Positions 12,601-24,935 are shown, counted from the first letter of the stretch. The stretch is 64,000 nt of DNA from Tetraselmis striata (GCA_006384855.1 VCJN01000623.1:89564-153563), one strand, 5' to 3'. Numbers and translations: made by a program. Notes: a model not told the origin generated them from the letters alone.

Positions 12601-14403
12601 TTCACTGCCGCTTCCGATGGCCTTGACATCAGGCGGATGGGATCCTCCCTGTGGCGTGATGCGCGCGGCAGGGCGGCGGGGAGGTTGATGGGGTGTTCTG
12701 TCTGTGCTGCGGCGGTGAGAGCTTGCATTTGGACCTGACCTAGAAGCCCGCACTACCCAGAATGGAAAGCGCAGTTTACCCCAGCGACCCCTGAGGAAAG
12801 TAGTTCTGCACGCGCTGGCTGACAGGTGGAGGGGCAGGGGGGAGAGGGGGGAGGTGTGCATGAGAATGCAGTCACGCGCTGGCAGCTATGTAGTGCGCCA
12901 AAAATGGGAGCAGGCGGTGAACGCGGGAGGGATACCGTGGCTCGACCTCCTTCACCTCCGCCCCTGCTCCCTTCCCCCATGGCAGCTCTACGGCTCCCCG
13001 CGCGCCTGCTGGGGGCAGAAAGGACCCCTGCGGGCATAGCGCCAAGCTCAGAGACGGGTCTCGTGGGTGTGTTTTACTCGCGATTGAATTACAGCGCTGG
13101 GCAGGACAAGCCACAATGGCACCCTTTGGTAGCGCCGCATGCACGTCTTGCCCTACATACAAAAGGCTACTTCACTCGTGCTAGGATGATGCCTTTGACT
13201 GCGCTTTCCTATCCTGGCTGGCCTCCCTGTTCCCGGCAGAACGGTCTGTGGCTGTATCTGTCCGGCCCCGGTCCGGCGGGCATGTCTGCGACTCATCGCA
13301 ACCCGCCATTTCCATTTTGCTGTCCTTGCCCTGACCGCCAACACCGCTAGATGGGTCGCCAGGAGCCAGGATTCCGGAGTGTCCCTCTAGGTCGCGGCTA
13401 GAAACCGCCACGGCTGCGAGCCGGAACGCTTCCTGTCGCGGCGGCCGGATTGCGTTGGGGAGTGACGGAATGAAACGGCATGTTGTGCCACACACCGTGG
13501 AACGCAGCAGGGCGCTAGTTAGGGGAAAGGGAGCACGAGGGGGGGGGGGGGGGGGAGGGTGCCTGCAGAGCCTCGAGCTCCAGAGCCGGCTCCTCCAGGA
13601 TGTTGTCTGTCACCGGCGGCTGCCGCGGAGACAGATGCACCAACAAGCCAAACACAACATGTCAACAGGAAGTGTAAACGCCTGACCGGCTGCTCACCAA
13701 GCGAGCCTAGAGGGCGCCTGACTGTGCACCCGGAAAATAGATGCCACCCGCACGAACAACACCGGCTGCATTGATCTGCAGCTTACTTATGATAGCCATA
13801 TTATTGACCTGCATCCCCGCCTCCCCTGCAAAACAAACACTCCAATGGCATCACACAAAGAAACACGCGTACTTATACCCAAACGCAGGCACACATATCC
13901 ACTCACACCCATACTCACTGGCCCTGGAGAAGGCCAGCTCGTGATTTTAACTTGCAAGTATGTTTGCTATAGCCAGCCGAGACATTCCGGTGGCACACAT
14001 CTGATGTGGATACAGCACGGACTCGCCGCCCTGGTCTGTGTACAACCGGAAGCACTATACCGCAACTCGGGCGACGCGCGGAGTCGTGTGTCCCGCGCCA
14101 TCGCATGATCTCGCTGGTCTGTGCCTCTCTGTCCTGGCAGTGCCCCACCTGGTAGCCGAAGGGGGAGCCCGCCACCTCGTCCTCGCCATCCAGCTCCCCC
14201 GGGCCAGCATCCTCTTCGCCGCCCGCATCGGCGAATATTACCCTTCCAGAGGCATCTATCATGGGCCCGGTGGCGGGCGAGGGTGGCCCCAGGCCGGTGG
14301 CGGACGCCACGTCATGGACGGAGGGCGAGCGGACGGCTCGCGGCTGCTCCATTGCTGCCGCGTCCTCTTCCGACACGTGCGGTGGCAGGATGGGGTCCAA
14401 CAT
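6661..14403 (-). CDS. Large multi-exon protein with several GAF domains
   Basis: At least fifteen exons were traced from a start near 14403 (an in-frame ATG at 14460 is the alternative) to a stop at 6661. Confident exons are 14149-14403, 12408 to about 12726, 11696-11800, 11512-11594, 10900-11331, 10428-10772, 10090-10269, 9341-9733, 8909-8992, 8647-8787, 8504-8554 and 8115 to about 8200; pieces near 7890-8080, 7462-7530 and 6661-6880 complete it. The N-terminus is low-complexity and acidic, then Ser/Arg-rich, then coiled coil (KEKHKQLEARNKEFMHNK). GAF signatures follow: VYLVDEERGRVDRL with IGILHIYRGNEEKFTRSDE; ACSIYFLDNTEKSLF with LVGVVQVSN; and a weaker third near VIGALMVGTF. GAF domains bind cyclic nucleotides or other small ligands. 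I find no kinase, cyclase or HD phosphodiesterase domain. The 11695 donor is GC. Function unknown; a sensory or flagellar scaffold role is a guess. Confidence 0.7.
7231..7279. repeat. Interrupted poly-G tract
   Basis: G19, C, G7, A, G21 on the plus strand, within an intron of the minus-strand GAF gene, so the transcript carries a C-rich tract. It is one of about two dozen long G/C homopolymers in the window. Confidence 0.95.
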
Positions 14404-14705
14404 TGCAACCCCCCGGTCCCACCTAAACAGGCCCCGCGAATACGCACCTTGTTCTGTCACAAGCTCTACTAGCTACCGTCGGCGCCAACGGCGACTGTGT
14501 GGCCCTGCCTCGCTGGCTATTCGACGCTACATGTTCTCCATTTGTGCAATTCAGCACCTGTGGGTTCGGGGCGCGCCTCATGATCCCGCATGCGGTTGAG
14601 TGCGCGCCCTGCCAGCATGCCCCCTGCGAGCGAGCAGCGACTAAAGCACATATTCGAAAAGCCGCTACCGTAGATTTGTATTCGTAGATCCGACTTTAGA
14701 TTTGT

Positions 14706-16740
14706 TTTTCCGCCCTCTAGATCCGACTCCCTAGACAGGACTCGCACCAGTGAAACCCTTGCAGAGTCTCTACGACGGCCGTTAGGCAGCGATCCAGATA
14801 CGGAAAGCCCCAGTGTACGCGACGCTCCGTTGTAGTCGTCATCAAGCAAATTGCCGAAGCATTCTGCAAGACTAATGTTTGTATTGCGCTTTTGTGAAAG
14901 CCCTTATGTAATTACATTCTGCAAGACTATCTCATAACTGAAGGCCAATGACGGAATTTCCAACACTGTTGGATCACCGTCTAAAACGCCATGAAAATAC
15001 CCGGCACTTGACCACGAAAGGTCCGCCCCACCCGTTTGGGCGTCGGCCCATTCGAGTAATGCGAGTCCCGCGGAGCAAAGCATTCGGGAGTGCGATGCAT
15101 GTGCAGCAAAATAAACAATGTGAGGGAGGGCCCGACGCCATAGCTGGAAAATTTTCCCGTGCTGGCCGGCAGGACGCGGAGGTGAAGCGTGAAGACCAGT
15201 ACCGGTTCGTGAAGAAGTGGAAAGAGGAATTGCACACGGACTGGGTGCGAGCCCCCCTCTCCCCCCCCCCCCCCCCCCCTCCAACCACAATAGTAATATC
15301 CAGGGCGCCGTGAAGAGGGGGGGGGGGGGGGGGGGGGGGGGGCGCCCAAAATAAAGGCAGTCAAGTCCTCAGGTGTTGACGCAATAACATAACTACTAAT
15401 AAACTGCATCCCTAAACTCCGGAACTATTAGCCCAAATTATGACAGTGATACCCCACCGAGGGCACTCCACCAACGTATGTTCGATAGTCTCATATATAT
15501 TCACCTCCGCTACATGCAAGGCAGTGTTCAAGGAACCGCTCGGGCATGGCATGAATCCGGGCCAATCGGCGAGCAGTGGGAAATACTTGGGTGCGTAATT
15601 GTATTATAACGTGCAGCCCGGCCACAACCCGTACGCGGGGACACCCACACCGTACTGTGGCAACATGTTTGACGCACAAGACACATGGACATATGTACCG
15701 CAGGTTTTAGTGCGTGTTAACGATGCAGACGATTCGGAACGCGCCCACACCGATGCCTTTACTAGTTTAGCGGCATCGTGCGCGGCTAATGACCTCCACT
15801 CAAGTGGAAGGTGCGCCCCCTCAGCTAGCGCTACGTTCGCCCTAGCTAGTCGATCTAACCACCGCACAATCCCCGACGTCCACGGGTTAGGGCGCGCCCG
15901 ACTTGGCTGATCTACTAAATGGGTTATACATGTATTCAAGTCCGATGCTTTAAGGAACTGTCGCCCGAGTGCGTGCCGCGACGGCCGTAGCCTCTATGGG
16001 CGCAATATCCAACTCCCGCATCATCGGTGCAGTGGCCACCCCAAGGGAGTTTTAACCCACCCCAATGAGGCACCACAAGCACTGATCGAGTACGGTTTGT
16101 AATTCATTTGCGCCGCTAGTTCTATCCATGCCCCATACTTCAAACCCGTAAGTTAAAACCGGCAGTACACAGATTTTAAAGACAGACACACACACAGTAA
16201 TAGGGATTGTGTCCCGTCCACCGACTCATACCGAATCGAGCGCCTGAATGGCGCGTTTTCCCTTCTTAACCCGGTCGTCTACTATGTGTTGCATACCTAA
16301 ATCGGACTTAATGACCGTACCTGAATACCCGTATTCATTTACAACCCGTCCCCCTCCGAAGCTGCCATCGGGCAGCTTGTTCGCGCAACGCGGTCTCGTC
16401 GAAATATCGGCCTAATGCCATCATCCCACACTTACCTCAAACCCCATAATGGTCCTCCGCCCATTGCGAGAAGTGGTGGGCGAACATGGCATGCAGGTTA
16501 TCGAACGAGCATGTGATACCAACAGCGTCGTCCGCACGTGTCTGCCAAGACACTCCTATTGGTTGCCTTGCCGCTAATGTGTCGGTGCACCATGGTACAT
16601 CACACCCGAGATGTTCTACCCCATTAAATATATCGTTAATAATATGTTAAATAGGATGGGGGAAGCGGGGCATCCCTGCCGGAGAACCCTGTCGACTTCC
16701 TAGATTATTTTGCCGATCTAGGAGACAAGCGCGCGCGATC
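14706..16740 (-). mobile_element. Decayed LINE retrotransposon, copy A (5'-truncated)
   Basis: Read on the minus strand, this is the second half of a non-LTR retrotransposon. It begins in the reverse transcriptase at LRQGCPASPILFN (about 16650-16690). The catalytic ADDAV is still intact at 16521-16535, followed by SFDNLHAMFAH. Next come a thumb/linker region (about 15604-15939: HLVDQPSRARPN, GIVRWLDRLARANVALAEGA) and a Cys/His knuckle (PERFLEHCLACSGGEYIYE with a later H-x4-C) near 15490-15560. The end is a 3' tail that matches two other places in the window and finishes in an A-rich run near 14706. Many stops and frameshifts; not functional. Two homopolymers (15261-15279 C, 15317-15342 G) interrupt it. 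Clade not determined; no 5' endonuclease half is present. Confidence 0.8.
15261..15342. repeat. Poly-C (C19) followed by poly-G (G26) tracts
   Basis: C run 15261-15279 and G run 15317-15342 lie inside LINE copy A. The G26 run corresponds to a short tccctccctcc-type tract in copy B (about 24001-24012), so it expanded after the copies separated. Confidence 0.9.
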
Positions 16741-17301
16741 TACTACGGTTTTACCCCATATTCAATTTATACCGTGTCGAATCGTCATCTCGCTGCGGCC
16801 GCGCCGCCCGCCAGCCCCCCCCCCCCCCCGCCCCCTCGCCGGGATTGGCCACAAACCCAAAAGCCGCCGCGGCCCGCATCACTGCTCACTACTCACTGCT
16901 CACTTTCCCCACCCGTCGGTTCCTAACCTCAGAACCCCCTCCCCATACTGCTATGCGTCTCCTCAGATCACTAGAGGGAATCTTGGACCTGGCCTTGGTG
17001 GCCATTGCTATGCTATGGCCTCGTGTCGCGAGCGCTGGTGGCGGCGACGGGGCGCCCGACTACGCAATGATGCTACCCTAACCGGACGGATGGATGCTCA
17101 TGATGATGCCCCGGAATCGGCGCATGTATATGCATGGCGCCGGGCGGGCGGGGCGGCGTTGGATAGGCGGCGGGACCCGGGCGCGGATCGTGGAGCGGTG
17201 GAGTTGGCGGCAGTAGTCGCCATGCTGTATGGCTCGAGGGGTGGCCCGGAAGGCCCGAGATACGTACCGGATGAGCCCGAAAGGCCCTCAATGCCACTGT
17301 T

Positions 17302-17380
17302 GGACGTCGTAGATTTCTACTTGTTTTTGTCCTACATTTGCGCTAATCTAGGACCTTTGGAGGTCGGATCTACGACGTCC
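17302..17380. repeat. 12-bp inverted repeat (ggacgtcgtaga / tctacgacgtcc)
   Basis: Arms 17302-17313 and 17369-17380 are exact reverse complements with a 55-nt spacer. Similar gtagatttgta/gtagatccgac words occur near 14670-14690. Probably part of the same element end as the 14651/17742 inverted repeat. Confidence 0.45.
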
Positions 17381-17742
17381 TATATTGAATCTACGAAAAG
17401 TAAAACTAAAAGCAATTGTGAAAGGTTGCCGGCAAAAGAAAAATATAAGCCTGAAACCAAGGGTCAAGCAGGAGAGGGAGCCAAGAACCAAGGAAGAGCC
17501 ATGAGGAACCAAGAAGTCGCCAAGTCATTAAGGAACCAAAGGATCAAGGGAAACACTTGAAGCCAAGGAACGACCAGGAAAAATCCGAAAGGGGACAGGA
17601 AACCAAAGGGGACCACCGCCCAGGGGTAGGCCATCAGCCGCGGCGAGGGCGCTTGCAGCCGATGACCCGGGTCATAGACCCGCGTTGAATCTGCGAATCT
17701 TTTCGAATAATCATGGGGTTTCGAATAGCGGCTTTTCGAATA

Positions 17743-20689
17743 TGGGGTTTTCCTATATTAGCGGCGAATCTACGACTATAGGCGATATCTAGAGGCTTTT
17801 CGAATATGTAAGGGCTTACATCACATTATCACATTTTCGCTCCACGAAAGGCGATGGCCCCTACTTGAAGCAAATGCGATATAAAGTCCCATGTCGCGGT
17901 CATTGTATTTTGCTATCGCTCCCACGGTTTATATTGCGCTTGTAGCGCGGGTGGGGGCAGTGACTGTCGCAACGGTGATTCACAAAGTCGGACTTGAGAC
18001 CTCTCCGGAGAATGAGCAATAGTACGCACTTGACCACCAATCATTGTTGGTCTGCCGATGGCATGGCTGCGATATATTTTTTTCCCAAACGGGCAGGAAC
18101 CGATGTAGATTTCCAGCAACGAACTTTTATGCTAGTATGATCTCGCCGTGGAGCTCCCGGAGCCCCTCCTCGAATGTGGGTTGAGGCGGGGCTCCGCCTT
18201 GGTGGCGGTGTTTTATCATAGCATGTTGTGCTTTGTCAACTTGGGTTAGCGTCCGACTTGTTTCAGGATCTGATTGCCGGAGCAGTTTTGGCAATGAATG
18301 GAGAATCGCCGGTGGGAGATGATCTGTCCGTGTTGGTGTCACCAAACTGAGGTGTGCGGGGGCGGGGCGGCGCTAGACGGTCGAATACGTCGTCCGCCTC
18401 TTCCATGTCCCTTGTTGGTGCATGTGTGATCGTGTAGTCGGCAGAATGATGTTGCTTGTGCCTCCTGATCTGCAGGTTCCGAGTGGTGGAGTTGCTCGTT
18501 AACCGGATAGCCGTTTTGCTCCGAGCACCCGCAAGGGCTGGACCTGCCTCGGTTGTTGGGCGCGTCTCATGTAGCTCGGAGATTGGCGACTAGTCGGGGC
18601 AGGTTGGTTTGGTCCATGGACTTTTGCTAGGTGTTGTTTCATGGGTGCGTGCTGCCCCGCCTGGTGCATGGCGTGGTGGTGATGGAGCTGTGGGAGCTAG
18701 ACGCTTGTTAGCCGGGGCGTTTGAAGTATTATTAATCCGGTTCCGGCGCGCGTCGTTTGTGATCTCTGAGGGTTAGATCCGAATGCGATTGATATGGCTG
18801 CAGGGATTCCGAACTTAGGATGGTTTTCCACAGCTTGATGGACAGGTTTGCGTCCCATCCGTCTCCGTAGAACTCGCGCCGCTCCCGCGTTGTGAGTAAA
18901 TCGGCATTGTTGGAACTGAGCTCTCCTGGTCGAGCTGATTTATTTGCTGCGGCATCTAGCCTGCATATTGTAGTTCTTGGAAAACCCCAATTGATAGTTC
19001 GATTTGCTACACTGGCAGCTCCGCTGGTATCCATGCGCATGCGCCGCAATCATCAGATGCCGTGGTGCGATCATGAGATGGGGGAAAACGAAATTGTCGG
19101 CGGATTTGTGACTGCGAGTCTGAGAGTCTATTGCTTGGCCCTAGCGGCGCGTCCGTTGATGATCATGGCGAGCACTGACTTCTTGTCCAGCCCCAACGGG
19201 AAACGTGGTGGACAAAACTGCACCGTGAGATAGGCCGATGAGTGCAGGTGCCAGTCATGGCGGCTTCATACATGTTTTTGGCGCTCCACGCAGTATTCAT
19301 CTCTGTCGTGGCTAGCTTGTGTGATGTTGTCCATGAGTCATCACGCTCCAATCCTAACGAAGAGCCCTTCAGGGATCCACGCACCGGATATGTTGGCTTG
19401 GGAGGAACGGTAGGCTTCGCCGCTCCAGACCCCTGCTCGGCAGCCTCGTAGTGGCTAGGGGTAAATATCAGCGGGAGCCGGAATCGTGCGATACGATCAA
19501 GTACGAGCATCAGTGAGCACAGTCTCTGGTGCCGCTGCTTGCCTACGCGTCGTCCCATGCCCCCTATCCCTACGACGCACGCCTTAGAGTCGTAGGGATA
19601 GGTGCTGGTGAGCGAAGGAGTGGGCGGGCCTCGGCGGGATGGCAGCTGCGATGTCGGCGGGATGTAGCACGAAATATAGTGTTGGTGTTTGCGACAATCG
19701 GAATACATGTAACCACAGCCATACTATGCTTATTTCCAGTGTTCGTGGCCATCGCAACGCAATCCCATGTGATTTGGCGAGTTTTGTAAGTTTTGAGTTA
19801 CTACAGTGCAACCCGTTTTCGGCCCGTACAACAGGTTGCAGTGCAATAGCTTAACTAAAGGCTGCAGTGCATTACTTACTGAAGCCCAATTCTGTTATGT
19901 ACCGCTTTATTCGCCGATGTAATCATGTTTTGGGCTGCGCATCAGTGCTCGAAAACGGCGGAATAATGGCCGCATTAGCTATGGATGGGCGGTGCCCGCT
20001 CGGCTCGCGGAGGGAACCCATTCTCACGGCCTCATGCCCAAGCCGAACGGGCACCACGTGCCCTGGAAATAGGCTAGGTTTGTAGTCTACCTCGTAAGGA
20101 TGCTATACAAACCTTGTGCTGCAGGTTGGGGGCTCTAGGGATGGTGCTCCACATGTCCCCGCACATTTAACGCAACCCCCAATCTAACAACTCGAGTTTT
20201 CAGAAACACCTCCTCGGACTCAACCCCTTTTATGAGAGAGGTAGAGGCAATTATAGGCCAAGAGGCCTAGAGGTTGAGCACTAGGATAGACTCATATGGA
20301 GGGCTGACGCGCGTTGGCGGTCGCGTTGCGGTCAATCTCGGTCGATGCCGGCCCGGTAGGCCCCATCGACCCGGATTTTTCGCCATCTCGACACCCCATC
20401 ACTGCCACCCGACCTCCTAATATCCAGCCAGACAGTCTAACCCCTTAATAGTTGCTCCTCCGGTCATGTGGACGTGGGGTAACCAAAAATCTACCTTTGA
20501 GGTGGTCAGTGCTTGGTGCCCCATCGCCCCCCGCCCCCCATAATTTCCAAGCCAAAAAAGAAAAACGTCCAGAATCGGACCACGGTCAACAACAACCCGT
20601 AGATGCGCGGTCGACGCGCCGCCCTTTATCGGCCATAGTGTCGGTGCCCAAAAAGGCGACGCGACCGTGACGGACTATTGTAGGGGTAC
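17743..20689. other. Intergenic, probably old repeat DNA
   Basis: Several frames stay open for 60-180 codons on both strands (for example 19163-19708 minus and 18892-19233 plus), but none shows a recognisable motif or splice-linked continuation. A 14-bp hairpin lies at 19563-19602. The last few hundred bases may be the 5' part of LINE copy B. Confidence 0.4.
19563..19602. repeat. 14-bp perfect hairpin
   Basis: cctatccctacgac (19563-19576) and gtcgtagggatagg (19589-19602) are exact reverse complements around a 12-nt loop. No gene is nearby; function unknown. Confidence 0.6.
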
Positions 20690-22032
20690 TGCGATTATGG
20701 GTGCCGCTATGAAACTCCTTGTGACCGTATTATCCAACGCTTGCAAGACGTCCACTATGCTCACGGGATAATCCGCCGTTGGCAAGCAGGTTTCACGCGG
20801 AATGAAGAGGGCCCCATGTAAGTCGCCAGCTCGTAGTTCGATATATCGCGGCTCGTCGCCAAGCGTTTGGCTTACCTACGTACGGCGTACGGCGCACAAT
20901 TTATTGGATTTTGGAAGGCATATGACACAGCACCTCATGGGCTTTATTCCTAAAACTACAAGACATAGGAGTTACGGGCCATATCCTTACCTTCATTGAA
21001 ACTCCATACATGGAAATTATGATATGGGTTAACACATGGGCGGCCCCGGGAACACTATCAGACCATGCCCATGAATCGTGGCCTCCGACAAGGATACCCC
21101 GCTCCCCCCATCTTGTTTAATACATTTTCTGACGATATATTCGATGGCGGGGTAGAGCATCTATAGGGTGTGACGTACCTGGGTGCACAGACACATTAGC
21201 GCAAGGCAACCATTACGGGCGCCATGTCAAATACACGCGGGCGACGCGGTTGGTCTCACAGCAAGCTCGTTCGATAACCCGCATGCCATGTTCGCCCACT
21301 TTTCCTAATGGGCGGAGAACCATAAATGGGTTTTGAGGTATTTCAGTGTGGGGTGAGGGCATTAGACCGATATTCCGACGCGGCCATGTTACGCGAACAA
21401 GCTGCTCGATGGGCGGGAAGGGGGGGGGGGGGGGGGGGGGGACGAGTACCGGTTGTAAATGAATATATGTATTTCGGTACTGTCATAAGCTCGGATTTAG
21501 ATGTGCCGCACATAGTACACGATTTGGTGAGGAAGGGTAAGCGCGCCATCGAGGCGCTCGATTCGGTATTAGTCGGTGGACGGGACATAATTCCTATTAT
21601 GTGCGTGTGTGTCGCTAAAACATGCATACTACCGGTCATAACTTGCGGGTGTGAAATATATGGGGAATTGATTGAACTAGCGGCGCAAATGAATCGCAAA
21701 CCGTACTCAATCAGCGCTTGCGCTGCCTCATTGGGGAAAACTCCCCTGGGTAGCCACTTCACCGATGGTGCGGGAATTAGATATTTCGCCCATAGAGGCC
21801 ACGACCGCTGCGGCACGGGCTCGGGCGTTCCTTAAAGCATCCGACTTGAATACATGCAGCAATGATAACTCATTTAGTAGAACAGCCAAGTCGGGCGCGC
21901 CCTAACACGTGGACGACGGCGATGACTGTGCGGTGTTTAGATCGACTAGCTAGGGCGAACGTAGGGCTAGCTGAGGGGGCGCACCTTCAACTTGAGTGGA
22001 GGTCGCTAGCCGCGCGCGATGCCGCGAAACTG

Positions 22033-23372
22033 CACCCCTTCACATAAGTATAATGGGGTTTGCGAATTTGATCCATATGCCCATGCGCGGCTACACTGAG
22101 ACCGTGCGCGCGTGCATGCGTGTTACTCAGGGTCGCACGGCTGGGGGAAAATGCCGCGATAGCGCGATACACCCCATATTGCCACGCGGTAGCCGTTGCC
22201 GTCAAGGCTTTCATTCAGGCAAAGCAGGGCTTATGGCGCTAAAGCTTCAAAACCACAAATTGCGCCACTCGTGTGCGCAATTATGCATGGGACAGCACAG
22301 CCCCCGTTCTCATACCACATCACCCTTGGTATGATCACTATCCACCGTACACATAGGGCATTGAAATTAAGCCATTAACGACCCGGACCAAGCCCCTACG
22401 TGTCGATGACGATGGTTTAAACCCCAAATTATGGACAACATGCGGCTGTGATCGTTGAACGCGCAGGGGGGAGAGGGTTCTCGCGGCCTCCTTGCCGTAG
22501 GCCAAAGCTTTTATATAACAGTGCATGGCCGCATGCTCATAGCGCGCCATGGTGAGCCCAGTGGGGCGGCAATGGCGTGCACCGTAATGCGTCGATGCTG
22601 GTGGAAATAATGCTGTGAAAGAGGGGATCCGGCATGGCGGCCGTGGACATCGCTCAAGGGGGTATGTGCCAACTAAGTATGAGTAGTCCGTGCACAAGTA
22701 CATACAACACACTGTCCCGCCACAGTGTATCAGGTTTTGAGATCCCCTTGGCGTACAGTTTCACGCCAACGTGTTGACCACACGCTGACACATACGTCAG
22801 ATTTCGACATATTATTCGAAAAAGTGCCTAAACGGCCTTGGACGACCGTGCTGCTCCTGCGGAATCTATAGCCCTGCTCGCGTAGTTTTATTGGTAATTA
22901 TATGAAAAATTTCTAAAGTTTCCTCGCAACGCACTGAGCGATACCGCGAATTTGAGAGGTGCACTACAAGGCGGCACTGCAGTGGCGATGACATCACGCC
23001 ACATTGTGCACGAGCGCACTCCACTATGGCCCCATCCCAAGCAACAAATACCCTAGCCTCTTTGCTGACATGTTTCCTCGCCCGCCCATGGCCATCCCAC
23101 CATGCAATGGTCTATGCATACGCGGCGGGACGTGCGGGGCACCAACCCCCGTTGTCGTGGGGGTACTGGAAACGCCAAGTGTGGCGCAAGTTGCATTCGT
23201 GTAGGGCACTTGTTAGGGCCAAAGGGGTTGCTTACACCCTATGGTGGTAACGGCTGAGCCTAAATGTGCAATATTCCCAGGACTTCAGGTCATAAACCCT
23301 AGATTCAGCTGCCCTACTATTCGTAAGCTCGGATTCGGCGAGAAAGGGGCCTGGGACTTATGTGGAGGGGTG
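22033..23372. mobile_element. Nested 1.34-kb terminal-inverted-repeat element in LINE copy B
   Basis: The ends caccccttcacataagt (22033-22049) and acttatgtggaggggtg (23356-23372) are inverted repeats with one mismatch. LINE copy A provides the empty site: its aaactagtaaagg corresponds to copy B aaact, then the insertion, then agtaaag. This places the insertion almost to the base and leaves little or no target duplication. I see no transposase inside, only short frames. Likely a non-autonomous (MITE-like) DNA element; superfamily not assigned. Confidence 0.7.
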
Positions 23373-23449
23373 TAGTAAAGTCATCGGTGTGGACGACAGG
23401 TTACGAATCGTCAACAGAGTTTTCCCGTATTGACACTAGGGATATATAT

Positions 23450-23451
<2 letters not shown>

Positions 23452-23501
<50 letters not shown>

Positions 23502-23606
23502 GTATATATATATTTGTGTGTGTATGTATGTGTGTATATATACCTAGTATTTACACTAGGGATTTATATATGTGTATGTATACATATGTATATATTCACA
23601 CACATT

Positions 23607-23644
<38 letters not shown>

Positions 23645-23646
23645 CA
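23452..23646. repeat. Compound (CA)n/(TA)n microsatellite
   Basis: Two rounds of CA repeat followed by TA repeat (about 23452-23515 and 23597-23643), separated by degraded TG/TA sequence. Each round is preceded by a near-copy of ttgacactagggatatata, which suggests a local tandem duplication. It lies inside LINE copy B, just right of the nested element. Confidence 0.95.
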
Positions 23647-24935
23647 TGCCCAAGCCTCTTAGGCGTCAAACCCGTTGCCACAGTACGGTACGGGTGACCC
23701 TGAGGGGTGGTGGCCGGACTGCGCAATATGATACAATTACACACCCGAGAATTTCCCACTGCCCGCCGATTGGCCCGGATTCATGCCATACCTGAGCGGT
23801 TCCTTGAACATTGCCGTGCATGTGTCGGAAGTGAATGACATACTATCGAACATATGCCGGCGGAGTGCCCACGGTGGGGGTATATATCGCCGTCATAATT
23901 TGGGGTTGTTAGTTCCGGAGTGTAGCAGGGATTTTCTTACTACCGTAGTCATGTTGTTGCATCAAAACCCGAGGACTGAACTGCCCTTATTTTGTGCGGG
24001 GTCCCTCCCTCCGATCACGGTGCCCTGGATTTTTCATTTATGGCGTCATCGGGTCCGCCCTCACATTGCCATTCTTATTGCACATATACCGCACTCCCCA
24101 AATGCTTTGCTCCTTGGGGTGCCGCATGCCTAAACTCGCAGTAATCGAATGGGCCGACGCCCAAACGGGTAAAGTAGACCTTTCGTGGTCAGTGCCGGGT
24201 ATTTTGATGGCAGTGTTTTAGACGGTGACCTAATAATGATGGAAATTCCGTCCTTGGTCTCCAATTGGCTTGCAAAATGCTTGGGCAATTTGCTCGTTGA
24301 CTATAACGGAGTGTCGTCTACCCATGGCTTTCCGTACCTAGATCGCTGCGTATACGGCCGTCACAGAGACGCTGCAAGGGTTTCTCTGTTCCCAGTCATG
24401 TCCCGGAGGCGAAAAAAAACTTCTGAACTTTTCATCCCCGGTACTTCTTGATTTTAATCGATTCTCATTATAGTTATTATCAGGGAGCTTCCGCAACGCG
24501 TGATGAAGGGCCAACTTGTGTGTTCGTAGTTGTTTCGGTGTAATCCCGTACCTGCAAAAAACTGGTCCTTCTTCATAACCGAACGCCGAAGGACCAGTTT
24601 GCTCATACAAAACACCACCATAAACTGTGCCTTGGTGGTACGTCAGGCCCGGAACGGTCTAACGACCGGTTTTCTGCTTGAATGTTTCTCGCGTTTCCTG
24701 TCTAGTTCCGTGTGAATTACAAGGCGACCGAAATAGCCACGAACATAGTCTCGCACCCGCAGGGCGGCCAAGATCTGGCATGCTCGCCTACGGACCTTGG
24801 ACCGCCTAACGACTACCGAGTGTTTTCAAATCGCGCGCGTCCGCTTCAGGCAACTCTACCCGTCCTTGGAGTTACTCCGTAGGTCCTACGACATCCACTA
24901 CTTTGCCGGTGACGGGAAGTTAGGGGGTGGTCGCC

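Larger units (their letters stand above)
14651..17742. repeat. 17-bp perfect inverted repeats around LINE copy A
   Basis: tattcgaaaagccgcta at 14651-14667 is the exact reverse complement of 17726-17742. Related partial words (gcttttcgaatatg) recur at about 17793-17806. The pair encloses 3.1 kb containing decayed LINE copy A. It may be the terminal repeats of an older DNA element that received the LINE, or two ends of a small dispersed repeat. Confidence 0.5.
20690..24418 (+). mobile_element. Decayed LINE retrotransposon, copy B (interrupted by insertion)
   Basis: The same LINE family as copy A, on the plus strand and longer at the 5' end. Recognisable pieces in order: reverse-transcriptase start (GAAMKLLVTVLSNACK, about 20698-20745), the motif-A region (FWKAYDTAPHGLY, about 20900-20945), LRQGYPAPPILFN (about 21085-21120), and a degraded ADD region near 21245. 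Then comes a long open part at 21326-21835 (EYMYFGTVISSDLDV, CILPVITCGCEIYG), DRLARANVGLAEGAHL near 21940, and the Cys/His knuckle near 23800. The 3' tail ends in A8 at about 24411-24418. Stops and frameshifts throughout, so a pseudogene. A 1.34-kb element sits inside (22033-23372), and a CA/TA microsatellite replaces a short stretch of copy-A sequence. A G22 run at 21420-21441 replaces five Gs in copy A. Confidence 0.8.

Noticed and set aside
19163..19708. 181-codon minus-strand ORF
   Set aside because: No domain, spans the 19563 hairpin, and composition resembles flanking repeat DNA.
22033..23372. A transposase inside the nested TIR element
   Set aside because: Only short frames with no catalytic motif were seen, so it was called non-autonomous.
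23360..23795. ORFs rich in His-Thr and Tyr-Ile
   Set aside because: Direct translations of the CA/TA microsatellite.
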